This document shows positions 1 to 12,180 of a stretch of 64,000 nucleotides of DNA, piece after piece. The stretch spans positions 109,909,195 through 109,973,194 of the forward strand of contig NC_071391.1 in NCBI RefSeq assembly GCF_022682495.2. The letters are read 5' to 3'. The translations under genes were made by a program, and so were the position numbers. Within the stretch, counting starts at the first letter, position 1; every line of letters begins with the position of its first letter. The notes beneath the pieces are model-generated. The model worked only from the letters and a program-made list of their open reading frames with translations. It had not been told where the DNA came from and did not search any database. This DNA is from Desmodus rotundus. Lineage: Eukaryota; Chordata; Mammalia; Chiroptera; Phyllostomidae.

Positions 1-880
1 TTTACTTTTTATTTTTAGTACGGGAAGGTAAAGTCACATCTAGAATCCAGTTATTTGGAATTTGAATACTTCTCATAAGCAACTTCCTTTTACATGTTTA
101 AATCTTACTCGTAATTTACATATCAGCTTAAAATTAACCTCCTGAGACAAGTGTTCTATTACACCTCTGAGAAGTGGTCAGGAACTGAGCCGTGTAATTA
201 AGGGACAGGTTATTTCCGTGTGTGCGTGTGAACCCCATGAGACCTGAAGTTCTATCTGTTTTTACTGACTGTGATTATTTGTGGAAGAACCAACCTCCTT
301 TATTTTCAGCCACCGTGGACCCCAAGTGTGTGTGTCCCTCCCTACACTAACGTACCAGAGATGAACTCATGACCCAGATCCTAACATCAGAACATGGTAT
401 TCTCTGAGCAATAGTTAGTGGTTGAGAGATGAGAGTGTGTCTCCAGATAGAAAAAAAATAGTAATATTAAATAATACCTTGTGATACATTCTGGAATGAC
501 TATGAAAGAAACCAGCAGAGATTATGAGCTGTGTGCATAATGTAGGCTTAGGGACCAAGTAATGCTGTGGTCATTCTTTCAACATTCTACAGAGACAAAA
601 AATAAATAAATAAAAGCAACAGAATGGAGAAAAAAAGATCAACTCCGAAAGTTCTGTTTACTATCTGGATCTGGGTCTAAGCCGTGCCTAAGAGTAGAGG
701 GACCTGCATTTTCCAGGAAAGTAAGTGAATAACTTACTCCCTCCCTTTTCATTTTAAATAAACGGAGTTATATTTCTGTTGTTTGCTATCAGAATAATAC
801 TAATACACTATCTTGGTATCCTTAGCACATAACTATATGTTGAGCACGTAGGAGAAATGTATTACATGTTCTTCAGCGAG
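1..880. other. Unannotated AT-rich sequence
   Basis: I see no coding region, RNA gene or confidently recognisable repeat here. There is only a short A-rich tract near 598-615. It reads as unique intergenic or intronic sequence. Confidence 0.6.
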
Positions 881-1253
881 TACCTTAGCACGGGCTACCC
901 TGACAAAATACCATAGACTGGGTTGCTTATACCACATACATTTATTTCTCATTATACTGCAGGCTGGCAGTCTGAATTCAAGGTGCCAGCACAGCTAGGA
1001 TTTGGTGAGAGTTCTCTTTCTGGCTGGTAGATGGCTACCTTTTCACTGTGTCCTCAAATGATATATATACAGAGAGAGAGCAGTCTCTCTGGTGCCTCTT
1101 CTGATAAAAGCAACAATCCCATCGTGAGGGACCAACCCTCACAACCTCATCCAAGCTTAATTATTTCTCAAAGTTCCATCTCCAGATACCATCGCATTAG
1201 AGGTTAGGGATTCAATATATGAATTTTGGAGGGACATATTTAGGTCCATATAA
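881..1253 (-). mobile_element. MaLR-type LTR (MST/MLT1-like), antisense
   Basis: The sequence follows the reverse complement of mammalian MaLR LTRs. It has the 'ataccatagactgggt' block, the tttattt / inverted polyA region, a 'ctgtgtcctca' block, a short TA/GA-rich stretch, 'cctcttctgataa', and the terminal block with 'atatgaattttgg'. It is diverged throughout and has no coding capacity. The order of blocks supports a solo LTR on the minus strand. The exact MaLR subfamily cannot be set by eye. Confidence 0.7.
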
Positions 1254-2589
1254 GTAAGAAACTGATTAAATAAGTAAATCAGATATTTATAATATTTGTA
1301 ATAGTTGTTTGAGAATAAAAAATATTATGCTGGCCAAGTTTTGAAATAAATATTATACTGATGATTGCTTATATCCTACACGTTACTCAAAAGCACAAAT
1401 ATTAGTATCGTAACTGGAGGATGGAGACTAATAACTGGTTTAAGGTTTAAATTACAGGTTAAATTGTTAAACATGAAATCTAACTTATGGTATTTATCAG
1501 ATTTTTTAAGCTTATATTAATGAATAGTTTCCAAATTCCATAATTTGAGAATATTAATACATACCTCATTTGTTTCAAGTAGATGAAGAAATTTCTTTAA
1601 GAATGCTTTCTTGAACATAAACACTATAATAGTCTAATGCTACTATGTTGGTAGCGTCTACTGAAATCATAATGCTTAATGGCTTATGTTAAAGACATTC
1701 GTGTAGATGAAAGAACTACATGAAGAACAATACTCTAAAGAATGCTCGACTTCATCATTACTTGCAGCAAATGAGAAAAGTATTTGCAGAAACAACTATG
1801 AGAGAGAGAAGGATGCAGATTCCTGGTGGAATTTATGATTACTGCGAACTCCTCGTGGTTCCGGAATATTACCAACGGGCATGGCAACTTCACAGTTATT
1901 AAGATTGTCAGTCAGTGCAGTCTTTACTTTGATGTAGAAAAGAAAAGGATCTATTTTGAATGTTTCTGCTTTTTGAGTGTATATAGAAAATGAGGGAAAA
2001 TACATATGTTTTTGTACTCCTTGGTTTATTTCTATTTCTATAAGTTAAAATAATTCTCATAGCAGATAGAAGTATGAAGGACATTTTATATAGGCCAATA
2101 TGTTTCCTCTGTAAACTGACCATAATATTAGAGAAGCAAATGCCCAAGTAGATCTTAATTCATCTTTCCCTTTCAAGAGAGTCTTCACCACATAACAGAG
2201 CCTGCTCTTACAGAGCATCAAGTGTATTTTCTATTATTCTGATCTGAGGTTAAGAATGCTGAAGGGTTTTGACAAGAAGAAACTATGCTCTTCCCTACTC
2301 CTGCAAGTGTACTTCTGCATGGATGCTGCATGTGCCTTTTGGTAGATTATTTTCATAGAGTTTCTAGGTCTCCAAACAAAATGAATTGGTCTACACAAAA
2401 TTCAAAGCTTGGTTTATATTTAACAACCCTCATGAGAATAAATATAAGCAATTGCTCTCAGATAAAGCTGAATCACTCATGCTATCATTTAAGCTGGCTT
2501 CCATTGTGTGATTGGTAGAACATCAATCCAGTTTTTATGCTTTAGAAAATGTTATGTATTGTGTTAGCAATTAAGCTGAATGGATTTTG
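1254..2589. other. Unannotated AT-rich sequence
   Basis: No gene or recognisable repeat is visible. Short reading frames at 1720-1902 and 2285-2518 have low-complexity, non-family-like translations and no supporting features. Confidence 0.55.
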
Positions 2590-2700
2590 AAGTCTCATGT
2601 AATTAGAATCTGGTTTTAGCATTAAATACCAACTGTACAATCTTAGAAAGATGTCTTTGAGGTTCAGTTTCCTTGCATATGTGATGAGTGTATTCATTAT
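2590..2700 (+). repeat. MIR SINE remnant
   Basis: A core block resembling 'gaggttcagtttcctt...tatgtgatga' corresponds to the MIR segment normally written 'cctcagtttcctcatctgtaaaatg'. Only this block and weak upstream similarity are visible, so the call is tentative. Confidence 0.4.
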
Positions 2701-3430
2701 CACCATATTTAAACTTCCTTTTTTGCATTATGGTAGATTTTATATCCATAATAATCATACAAAATAAAGTACTACATAATATGCAAAAATGTATCATTAT
2801 GCAATATTTTCATCACAAAACCTAAATACCACAATTGTTAATCAGTGGTGGTTTGGTTGACTAAGTTATGGCAAAGCATATCAAAAAGTAATAGGTAACT
2901 GAAAAAAGTATGAGTTATATCTTTATATATTACAGATTATATATTCAGATTATATTGCTATCTTACAATCTAAGTGTATAAAATATGTATGGAAGGCTAA
3001 AATTTATCAAAAAGAGAAGTATTTTTATATTTAAATGTGTTAAAAAGTCAAAAGAAGATTACACATAAAACAAAATGAATATTACCAATAGGAAGTGGAA
3101 TGCACAGGATAGACAAAGAGAACATATTTAGAAGCTAAGTTTATCAGAAATGCCTTTTTTAAGATTTTTTCTTTAAAATCATACAAATAATTCATAAAAT
3201 TTTAGAACAAAATTAAATTCAAAATAGTGATATCTAAATGCAATGAGTGATTTGATGGTGATGGGTATTGCTAGTTTCCATATGATTTATGGATTTCTTG
3301 GAGAAATGGTTGATTCTTGGTTGGAGAAGAAAACACAGAAAATGAGCTGAGAATATCTTATAGTAACAGAATGAAAGGAAACTATTAAAGACTATGAGGA
3401 TCATGTATAAGACTCAGAGCCACCTTAAAG
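2701..3430. other. Unannotated AT-rich sequence
   Basis: Very AT-rich sequence with no gene or family-level repeat that I can recognise. Confidence 0.5.
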
Positions 3431-3445
3431 AAATGACTACTAGCC

Positions 3446-3618
3446 CTGACTGCTGGATTGGGCATAATACTGCAAATCAAAATAATCACAAATTCGATTC
3501 CCAGTCAGGGCACATACCTGGGTTGTGGGCCAGTTTCCTAGTTGGGTGTCCGTGAGATGCAATTGATCAATATTTCTCTCTTTCTCCTTCCCTTCCCCTC
3601 TTTCTAAAAATTAAAAAA
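3446..3618 (+). mobile_element. VES-type tRNA-derived SINE with 15-bp target-site duplication
   Basis: The body carries the bat VES landmarks in order: a degenerate tRNA-like head, 'cccagtcagggcacatacctgggttg', a pyrimidine-rich segment with 'ctctctttctccttccc', and an A-rich tail. It is flanked by a perfect 15-base direct repeat, AAATGACTACTAGCC, at 3431-3445 and 3619-3633, which fixes the insertion edges. The head is mutated: the A-box region has lost its usual form and an extra A-rich stretch sits near 3475-3490. The copy is therefore unlikely to be active. Confidence 0.9.
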
Positions 3619-3633
3619 AAATGACTACTAGCC

Positions 3634-4538
3634 AATCAGACATCAGTAAATAAAATGTCAGCAATTAACACAATCACATAAATTATGTTAACATACATAG
3701 ATTTACAATAACAATAACTGCAATACAATTATAAAAACCAATGTAAGATGCTAGTAAATCAACTCGCCATTTTAAAAATGTCAAATAAAGAAGTAAGCAT
3801 TCATGCTGCATTTTCTATACAGTTTGAAAGCATCCCCAAACAGCTTTTAATCTTGTAGGTTTCTGTTGAATACAGGCGACTTCAGTTTCTATGTTGCTGG
3901 CAAGATAGTGTACAAATAAGAAACGAATGTTCATACCTGGCCAAGGAAGGAATTTTAAAGGAAATGCTGGGGGAATACAGCACCCCTCTGAGAACTTGGA
4001 ATAGCAAGTCAGCCCAAGGGCAAATTTCTAGTAAAAGTTTTATGTTATCCGTGTCACTGGACAAACTTTTAAAAAAATAAACTATGGCCCTAGATGAGCA
4101 AGAGATGTTAGGAAAAAAATCTCCAAAGGATCTACTTTCAAACCAGTCCATAAATTACACACACAAATAAATTTCTAATAAAAAATAATTAGCACTTTGT
4201 AGTAAATGAGTGAAAAATAAAAGAGAAATTGTGCACTAAATTGACAGCTAAGTGAAATAAAAGCGACAAATCAGATATGCAAGACTTGAGATATTAAATT
4301 TTTCTATCAAATCACGAAAGATTAGTAAGCTGACATGCAGCTGCTGAAAAAACGAACAATGTCTATAACACCTTACTGGGATAAGACAACTGCAAATATT
4401 AACTTGATCTTCCCTGGACTCTGTTCTATGCAACATTGACCTTTGCTGATTTTAATCCACACCCCATACACTGGAATAAACTATGAGTAAGTGTAACAGC
4501 TTTTCTGAGTTCTTCCAGAAATCACTGAAAGGTAGGAT
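3634..4538. other. Unannotated AT-rich sequence
   Basis: No gene or clear repeat is visible. Short antisense frames at 3882-4151 and 4248-4436 look random. Confidence 0.5.
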
Positions 4539-4895
4539 TGTGTTGAGGACCACCCACACGGTGACTTAGGTAAGAAAACATAAGGGTGGTGTGAAGAGAA
4601 AAGGGAGTGGTTAAACTCCAACCTACCGTTTTCCTAGGAAGGATAGTTACCTAGCTGCCCTGCAGGACCTAAGATCGATTTATTGTCTTACACTCAAATC
4701 ACATGTCAGATAGGAAATAAGGATAATTGCATAGAACAGTATAAGTCAGGTAGGTCAAGGGCCAGGTGAGAATAAAAGCAGCATTAACCCAGTGCTTTGC
4801 TACATCTTTGTTTCTGCAATAGTGACTTTGCTTAATTAGACACATCTTTATCCCCACTGGGCTGTCTTCTAACCTGGAAAACCAAAAATTAAGTT
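4539..4895 (+). mobile_element. Possible solo LTR, family not recognised
   Basis: The segment begins TGT, is less AT-rich than its surroundings, and contains an AATAAA signal at about 4774 followed by a TTTG/TCTGTTTCTGC-like stretch. Its end carries a GGAAAACCA block before a (AAAT)n run at 4900-4918. That layout suits an LTR's U3-R-U5, but I see no TATA box or flanking duplication. It may equally be unique sequence. Confidence 0.25.
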
Positions 4896-5139
4896 AATGA
4901 ATAAATAAATAAATAAATACAATGAGATCATCAATGTTGGCACTAAGGAAGTTCCACAGAAGGCTTCAGGAAGAAGACTGTGGGGTTACTACATCCATCT
5001 TTAGCACTTGCTTACCTACCTCTGTGCTCAAAGGCATGGTTGAGATCCACTAAGCCTTGGGTCCACAACCCCATTAGTGCCTACGTGAGCTCTCTACAAA
5101 TTTATTCCACCTCTATTTAGTTTCAATCTGCCTGCACTT
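4896..5139. other. Short (AAAT)n tract and unique sequence
   Basis: A small AAAT repeat lies at 4900-4918. The rest shows nothing recognisable. Confidence 0.5.
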
Positions 5140-5285
5140 ATAATGGAGATAATAGTATTATATCATAGTGCATTAGGATTCCATTTTAAGATATAATGTT
5201 ATATAATATTTGTATGGGATTTTGATAAACATCAAGTGAGACAATGATTATAAATAATTTAGCACGGTGACTAAACAGAGGCATG
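5140..5285 (+). repeat. Possible MIR SINE remnant
   Basis: The order 'ggagataatagta', a long AT insertion, 'atcaagtgagacaatg' and 'tttagcacggtgac' resembles the 3' half of a MIR ('ggataatagtacc ... aatgagataatg ... cttagcacagtgc'). It is heavily diverged. Confidence 0.4.
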
Positions 5286-6690
5286 TGCAGATTATATAAT
5301 TAAACATTCTTCTATTTGTTATAAGGTTGGTGATAGTCATTGGTAGTGGCAGCAGTGACAGTTATATGAGTGCTTTGTAATCACTAAGTCATCATAGACC
5401 CCTATAGCATTTTACAGTACAGTGTTCACATGACGAAAGTTCATAGATCTCCCACACTAGCTAGCAGACTACTTACTATGATGGTTCTCTCAGCGCTGAG
5501 AATATAGGCATCTCATATTATATAGTAGTTCATTGATGGCATTGTCATTTAGTTAGAGATAAACAGAGAAATACAATGAACCCAGTCACACTTCATTCAC
5601 AGATTTGAAGTTCAGAGTTCAGGGTAAAGAGTTCAGGACATACCAGTAACAAAACAAATTCCAAAGACAGTGAAGGTTGGTCTTCTGAAGACATCTGCAG
5701 CCGACTACCAAGGAAGGTGCGATGTCTTCACCCCTGACTGAGGAGTCGGACTGAGAATGGGTCACTCCTGTTAGAGAACTGGAGGTGCAGTGCTCTCAGG
5801 GCCGAGAAATGAACAAGGTCAGGGACAGAAACAAGCTTAGTCTGACCGACACATCAGCTCCACAAAAGTTGTCGGCCTATTTCTGGGGTTAGCAGAAACT
5901 TACACTGACCAAACCAATGAACCCAAATCCATAATTAACCCTTCTAACTTGCTAAAACTTAAACCACAAGTGTATTTACTGTTGCTGTGTTATAATCGCT
6001 TTTGATAGAACCATAGACAAAATAAAAGGCTAAAAACAAAGAAATACTAAGTATCAAAAACACCTGCCCTGATCCAGCCAGTGCTAATTTAGTTTATAAA
6101 TTTTCTAAATTATTCAAAAAGAACAATACTAGAGTAAATCCTTAAAATGCCCTAATGTGAAGGAGAAGAACCAGCTCAGGCTGCTGGTAAACAGAAATAT
6201 TAAGCTAATGGTGTGTAAATGCTTCCAGGAATCCTCCATAAATGGGTGGACACTCTGAGTGAACACGAGGAGAACCAGCCTTAAAAGCCAAATATCCCTC
6301 ATTTTTATGATGTGAGGATTTCTACTCAGGGAACATGTTCTAAGCTTACCCTAATTTACTTTTAAATTTAATTTAGTTTTTAACACTTAAGAGAATTTTA
6401 AGTCTCTTACTGTTTAAAGATTTCTAAATAATATAGAAATCCTGTTAGAGTGGGGATTGGGATAGCAATTAAGTTCTCCTTGAGTAAAACTTGAGCAGTG
6501 GTTAATTTTTCAGTAGTGACTATGAATAAAAAGCTGACGGCAGGAGTAATGAATATATTCTGGAAGAGTATCTGGGAAAAAGAGAAAGAAGTGAAGGTGT
6601 ATTGAAATAGAAGTTTGGGAAATTAATAATGGTAATCTTAATCTTTTGCAAAATGTTTCCTAAAACACGTTAAAAATAAATTAAAACATC
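5286..6690. other. Unannotated sequence
   Basis: No coding gene is recognisable. The part at 5640-5930 is more GC-rich and high-complexity than its surroundings and could be an old LTR or unique sequence; I could not match it to a family. Confidence 0.5.
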
Positions 6691-6765
6691 AAATTGTTAC
6701 ATTTTACACCTTAAACTTACACAATATCATGTCAATTATATTTCAATAAAGCTGGAAAAGATTAA
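6691..6765 (+). mobile_element. L1 3'-terminal fragment
   Basis: A short stretch matches the terminal motif of older mammalian L1s: 'taaacttacacaatatcatg', then 'tcaattatatttcaataaa', then 'gctgg'. Only the last 75 bases or so are present, as expected for a 5'-truncated insertion. Confidence 0.6.
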
Positions 6766-7734
6766 TTGAAAAAGAGAACTATAAACCATTGTAAGTAGGT
6801 GTAGGCTGCTATACTACAAATGAATGCATATCCCACGGTTGCTTGGATTGAGGTGATGTGATTGAGCAAAAAAATAAAGTCTCAGTTATTCAGTGAGTTT
6901 GACTGTGATTACTATGAAGCTGAAAATGCCCTTCACAGAAGGACAGGCTCTGGAAAATGTAAATAACTAATGTTGTAATACTGAGAGTTGAAGTACTGGC
7001 TCGAAATTATCAGGGAATGATGATGATGACTGATGATGATGTTGAAATGGATATTTTTTCAATGGCCAATATTAGTGTCATATTAGCAAACATTTATAAA
7101 TACTTATTATATTTACCTATGCTGAGTTTAATAAGAGAGGTAACTATTAAAGAAGTTGGGAGAATGTTGAATCTGAGAGACACACAGAAATCCAGTTTAT
7201 ATCAATTTTTTATGGACTGACCTTTAACTTTGCAAAAGGCACCCCTCTTACCTATTTGTAAGGCACAGGATTTGTATCATAAGATATCCAAGTGTTTTTA
7301 ACTTCATTATTCCTTCATGGGTTAGTTTCCCAATTTCTGGAGGCCACATGGAGAGAGAGATTATTTCCCAAAGAATGTTTGGTGTGTGTGCGCTCCCACT
7401 TGGCCCTTGACATGTTAATCTTACATATGAACGAAAGAAATGTTTACTTCCATGTACTGAAGGGAAGATTTTTTTAAATCCTTCTGCATTAAGATAATTG
7501 AGTCAGAAAAAGGTACTTGAGTCAGAAAAAGGTGCAGGATTTGCAATAAAGGAGCTAACTCTGATCCCTGAATCCCTGACAACCGCCCTTTTCTACAGCC
7601 ATGTTGATAGTATGCACTGCAGTCAGAGACAAAGGAACAGTAACCCAGAAAAGCAAAGCAGTTTTCTAATTTGTCCTAATTATTTCTTACAATGATATAA
7701 GTATGTTGAAGTGCTGGTTAAGTATGTTGAAGTG
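6766..7734. other. Unannotated sequence
   Basis: No gene is recognisable. A short imperfect tandem duplication lies at about 7494-7535, where a block including 'gagtcagaaaaaggt' occurs twice. Another short one lies at about 7697-7740, where a block including 'taagtatgttgaag' occurs twice. The small frames at 7017, 7292 and 7498 show no family features. Confidence 0.5.
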
Positions 7735-7860
7735 CTGGTTTAAACCATGGAATCTGGGGTTAGATGGCTTTTGTTCAAATCTGCTCTCTGCAACTTATGA
7801 AACTAGGTTAGTTACTTAACCTATTAATTGCTCAGTTCCTCATTCTTAAGTGAAGTGTAC
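7735..7860 (+). repeat. MIR SINE, 5' part
   Basis: Follows the MIR consensus order: 'aatctggggttagatggc', 'ttcaaatctgctctctgcaac', 'tagttacttaacc', 'tcagttcctcattctt'. The element breaks at about 7860, where L1 sequence begins, and its 3' part resumes after the L1 at about 8425. Confidence 0.7.
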
Positions 7861-8410
7861 ACTATTCAACCCAGCCATCCCATTAATAGATAATATCTCA
7901 AGAGAAATAAAAACATCTCAGTAAATATATATCCATACAAAAATTTCTGACACGAATACTTAGTGTGGCTTTATTTGTAATCACCAAAAAACAACCCAAA
8001 TGTCCACTGACTTGTGAATAGACAAGTGAGGTATGTTCATATAACGTAATACTACACAAGAATAAAAAGGAATGAATTACTGATACACACAGGGGTATTT
8101 GCAACAGCATGGATGAATCTCTAATGCATTATATAAAGTGAAGAAAGCCAAAAGTAAAAGGCTGTATATTATATAATTCAATTTGTATGGTAAAATAGAA
8201 AGGCAAAGGCATGAAGACACAATACAAATCCGTAGTTATCAGGAGCTGTGGGTGGGAAGAGAGTGCTGACTCCAAAGACTATGAGGGAACTTTTGGGAAT
8301 AATGAAACCATTGAAAGATGTGTGATTATGTGATTTTATATATTTATCAAAGCTCATAGAACTTCACATTAGCAAAGAGCAACTTTGTAAGTTTCACCTC
8401 AAATCACCAT
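7861..8410 (+). mobile_element. Old L1 ORF2 C-terminal / 3' fragment
   Basis: Shows the conserved order of the L1 ORF2 end: 'caacccagccatcccatt', 'tttgtaatcaccaaaaaacaac', 'caaatgtccactgac', 'tgaatagacaagtg', 'gcatggatgaatctc', 'aagtgaagaaagcc', then the untranslated part with 'tgtatggtaaaatag' and 'atttatcaaagctcatagaac'. It is highly degenerate and noncoding. It sits inside a MIR, so it inserted after that MIR. Confidence 0.75.
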
Positions 8411-8419
8411 TAAAAAAGA

Positions 8420-8520
8420 CACATGATAGTACCTACTTCATCAGGTTATTGTGAAAATCAGGAAAATGTTATAGTTTTTGACATATTAAGCACTTAACAG
8501 ATGCTAGCTATCATTATTTT
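8420..8520 (+). repeat. MIR SINE, 3' part
   Basis: Continues the MIR at 7735-7860 on the far side of the L1: 'gatagtacctacttcatcagg', 'ttattgtgaaaatcagg', 'aagcacttaacagatgctagctatcatta'. The two pieces together give one MIR in consensus order. Confidence 0.65.
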
Positions 8521-10493
8521 CATTAATCTTATTTTTCAGAATTTTAATGATACTTTTTGCTAGCTGAAAATTATTTCTAAATAAAAGAGCAGTTTTAATA
8601 ACCTTTTATGAAATTTGATGTTTTTTGGTTTACTCATAATTTGGTTTATAGTGAGGCCCACCAATTTCTAACTGGTTAAAAATGATTATAATACTCTCAG
8701 GGTTATGTTTTCAAGACAGATTCACATATTGGGGTGGTCCATGAGTTTTAGTGCCCAATGAGATTTAGTCATCAGAAAAAATAAAGGAAAAGGAAATTTG
8801 CTTACTTTTCACAGCCATCCACTTTTTTTTTTTTTTCCCCCAGAATCCCCAGGCTCCCAGCCTATAGACCAAGATCAGGACACTTTTTCCACGTCCCCAG
8901 AGCCCTGCTCTCTTTCATTTCTGCCTTCTCAGCACCTTCTCTCAGCTCGCTTCTTATAGAGACCCACACTGTGTGCAGACCATAGAAGATGTGGGATTGC
9001 CTACCCCTGCATCCATGTCAAATGCCTCACAATTATATCCCAATCTTCACATTCACTCACTTCTGCAAGAATCTCAATTGGCTAAGCCAGTCAAGCCATT
9101 TCATCTCCTTTAAACAGTGCCTCTTTTTTTCCTTAAGCCACTTGGCAAGTAAAGTCATCTCAACAAATACACTTACCTTTCCTATTAGTAGTTCAGTTTT
9201 TCAGGTCCTTTAAGGTACATAGTAGGCTGAAGCCCAACAAATCTGATAAATTAATATATATTAAGTCCTTAGTGACATGTAATACTCTAATTCTAACAGA
9301 TAAACATATACTTTAATAGATAATTTAAAAATCTTTGTTTAAAAAATATAAATTGCATAGAACAAGACAGATTGTGCAACATGTTTTTAAAAAGTCAGGG
9401 AAATTTTCTGTGAAGTCTTTAAAAATACTGTTTTATAAAATTTTTCTTTGGCTTGATTGCTTCTCATAATTTAAAAATAATAAAACACATCTGTATTTCT
9501 CCAATTCTGATTTCTAATATCAAATAGATATTTGATAGATTAAAAAGTGCACAATTTTTTGGTTCATAAAAATAAATAAAATTACTTAGAATTTTGGCTA
9601 GTATGTTTGAACTGAGTGTAGGGGTTATGACTAATTTCACTGAATATTTCTCTTAAAACTTTAAAAAGAGAACGCCTTTTCTTAAAACTTCAAAAAGAGT
9701 GCATCAAATATATAGCGCTAATGCCAGTTCTTTTCATAGCAAAATTAAAAGTTGAGAGGTTATCTTTATTGATGAAAATAAGTTATTGACAATAAATTAT
9801 TGCCATAGAATTTCCCACTAGTTTTTGCTTTTAAAATTTTATTTTGTTATTACCATTTATTATACACAAAGACATTACTTCCTGTCCTTCCTAGATTTTC
9901 AGTAAGATCTCTGTATCTACAAACTTCCTTCCACTTGACCTTATGTATATGTGAAATCTCATAATTGGAACTATTTTGCAGTTTATGTGAATTTTTTTTC
10001 ATTCAGAAACTAAAATACCCTATGGGGAAGTTAACACTTTACTTTCTTACTAGTTCTTTGAACTCAGTGCTAAAGAATTTAACTAGTACTTAGGTCAAGT
10101 TTTAACATGGGTAACTGAGGACCAGTGAAATCAATGAAAATATGTTGAAGTAGAAAAATAGATGAAACTATTACCGACAGAGTTTCACAATAAATAAACA
10201 AGGTAGGGAAAACAGGAAGAAGAGAGAGATCAAGTCTAAATCCTCCTGCTCAACACCACCACCTCCAATATTGCCATCCTTATTTTGGGGATAAGTCTGC
10301 TCTCTTGTTTACAAACCCACCAGGAGGCCTCAAAATGACCTTACATAAATACATACATACATACATACATAAATACATAAATAAATAAAGAGAAAGAGAA
10401 AGAAAGAAAGTTGATTGCCAAGAGGAGACTACAAAGAAAAAGAATAAACAGAGACATTGGAATAAATAATTATGTAACCAAAAGGGGAGGGGC
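8521..10493. other. Unannotated AT-rich sequence with simple repeats
   Basis: No gene is recognisable. There is a T tract at about 8823-8836 and an (ACAT)n/(AAAT)n/(GAAA)n composite at about 10345-10412. The segment 8840-9210 is C/T-rich and could be a decayed LINE tail, but I cannot name it. Confidence 0.5.
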
Positions 10494-11390
10494 TGTGTCG
10501 AGGGGCTTTAACGAACGTCCCCCCCCATCTCCCCCCCCTCCCCGCCCCCGGTCTGCCGGGGATGAAGAATAAGTCTACCAAGACAAAATCTGCTTGGGGA
10601 GGAGAGGTGGCCACTTCTCTCAAAGGAGAAGGGCCCAGAGCCTTTCTCTCCAGGGGCTTTTATTAGGTTCATTCGCATAGGAATACAGATAAAGCTCATC
10701 AATCATTGTCAGGCAGTAAGGGTTAAACAATACATGATTTACAGAGAACTTTGAGGGCTTATTCTGAGTTACAGCCAATTAGTTAGAGGGCCATAAAACT
10801 TTAGGTGCCAGACTCATCTCAGGTCTGTACCCTTATTTCTTAAACTGAGGGTACAAATTAAGTAGGTTTCACAGGAATGTATGTATTTTTCTTAGGCCTG
10901 ATTCCCCAGGGAATCCACCCCTCCCAGCACAGGACTGCACCACCCTCTGTTATTGCTTCAGGCTTAAGTCAGGCAAGGGAAGTAAGGCAGCCAAGAGATT
11001 AGGAGACTTCTTGCAGACAGAATGAGGACTCAGGCTATTTCAAAGCCGAGGGGCGAGAGTCCATCACCTCCTTTTTCCACAGCTCCCCTAGTCCTTCCCT
11101 GCGAGCTTATCCCTGGTGACCAGAGCCTGTCTTAGGTTAATCCTCCCTTGAGGATTCTTACCCGTCATTGGCTAACTGGCCAAGCTCAGGGCCAAGCAGG
11201 GTGAAGTGGGCAGAGGTGGCACTTCTGCCAGGGAGATAAGCTTTGTCTCCTTAGTGGCTTATGGTCCCAACTCTGACTCAGCCTTAGCCATGGGGGGTTA
11301 CAGCCTCTGAAACCAGGCAGGGCGGTTCCCAAGAGGGCTGGAATAATTCTTATGGTTTACCTAGTACAAAAGTTCTCAACCTATGTACAA
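10494..11390 (-). mobile_element. GC-rich ERV-type solo LTR, antisense
   Basis: On the minus strand this reads as a retroviral-type LTR. It has a long U3, an AATAAA polyA signal (complement of 10657-10663), an R/U5-like segment with a Cys/Gly-free pyrimidine-purine alternation, and an end in CA at about 10494. A C-rich run lies at 10518-10552. The block is much more GC-rich than its flanks. I saw no gag-pol remnants next to it, so it is probably a solo LTR. No TATA box or flanking duplication is clear and the right edge is approximate. Class II (betaretrovirus-like) is a guess. Confidence 0.5.
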
Positions 11391-12111
11391 CCCCAGCCTT
11401 GATAAATATAAATATCCTGCATCTTTATCAAAATTATTTGAAATTCATGTTAAAATAAGTGTCATTACTAGCATATATCAAAGAAAAATGACTGGTCTCT
11501 TATGTATTTACATGATACACAAGACTTCCTGGTAATTTTTATGTTACAACTGTCCCATTCCAGGATATTCCCTCCTCTCCTAATTTCAAAATACTGAGTC
11601 TAATACAACCCTCTCAATTTAAAAGAAAGAAAAATACGAAAACAAATTGTGACCCCTATTATATTAGAGTAAAAGATATGTTAAAAGCACTCGAGATAGT
11701 GGGAAACAGAACAGGAAATGAATCCTGTTTGCCTGGTTAACATGCAATCAACCCCTAGACTGTGAGGTAGAGATGGAACTATATAAACACTCTAAAAGGG
11801 AAGGGTAGGACTGATTAACAGTATCCCCAGGATGAGACTGCCGGGTGCGCCTCTGCGGTCATCTAGGTGCTGATCTGGGACATGAAGCAAGTAATGAATG
11901 TCTCTGCTTGTCTGACTCCACACCTGAAAACAGGAAGAGCACACTGGTTGTGACGAAAACTAGGTGATGCACGTCAAAAACATAGCACGGTTGTCAAGGC
12001 ACAGGAAGCACACAGTACATATTAACTGTACTATTAGTATCACTATTATCAAAAGATTTCAAAGTAAAACTAAGGTGAACTGGATTGGACCTGTGCAACT
12101 TAAACCCCTGT
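11391..12111. other. Unannotated sequence
   Basis: No gene or family-level repeat is recognisable. Confidence 0.5.
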
Positions 12112-12180
12112 TATGAACTAAATTGTGCACTCCCAAAACTTATGTTAAAATCCTGACGCCCAATGTTACTGCAGTTGTAG
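12112..12180 (+). mobile_element. MaLR LTR, 5' fragment
   Basis: Starts with the MaLR LTR block ('tgttatgaactaaattgtgcac', 'ccaaaacttatgttaaa', 'atcctgacgccc') and stops at 12180 where another LTR begins. The rest of the same MaLR appears from about 12985. Confidence 0.75.

Noticed and set aside
10494..11390. CpG-island promoter
   Set aside because: Composition is raised, but the layout with an antisense polyA signal fits an LTR better, and no first exon is visible.
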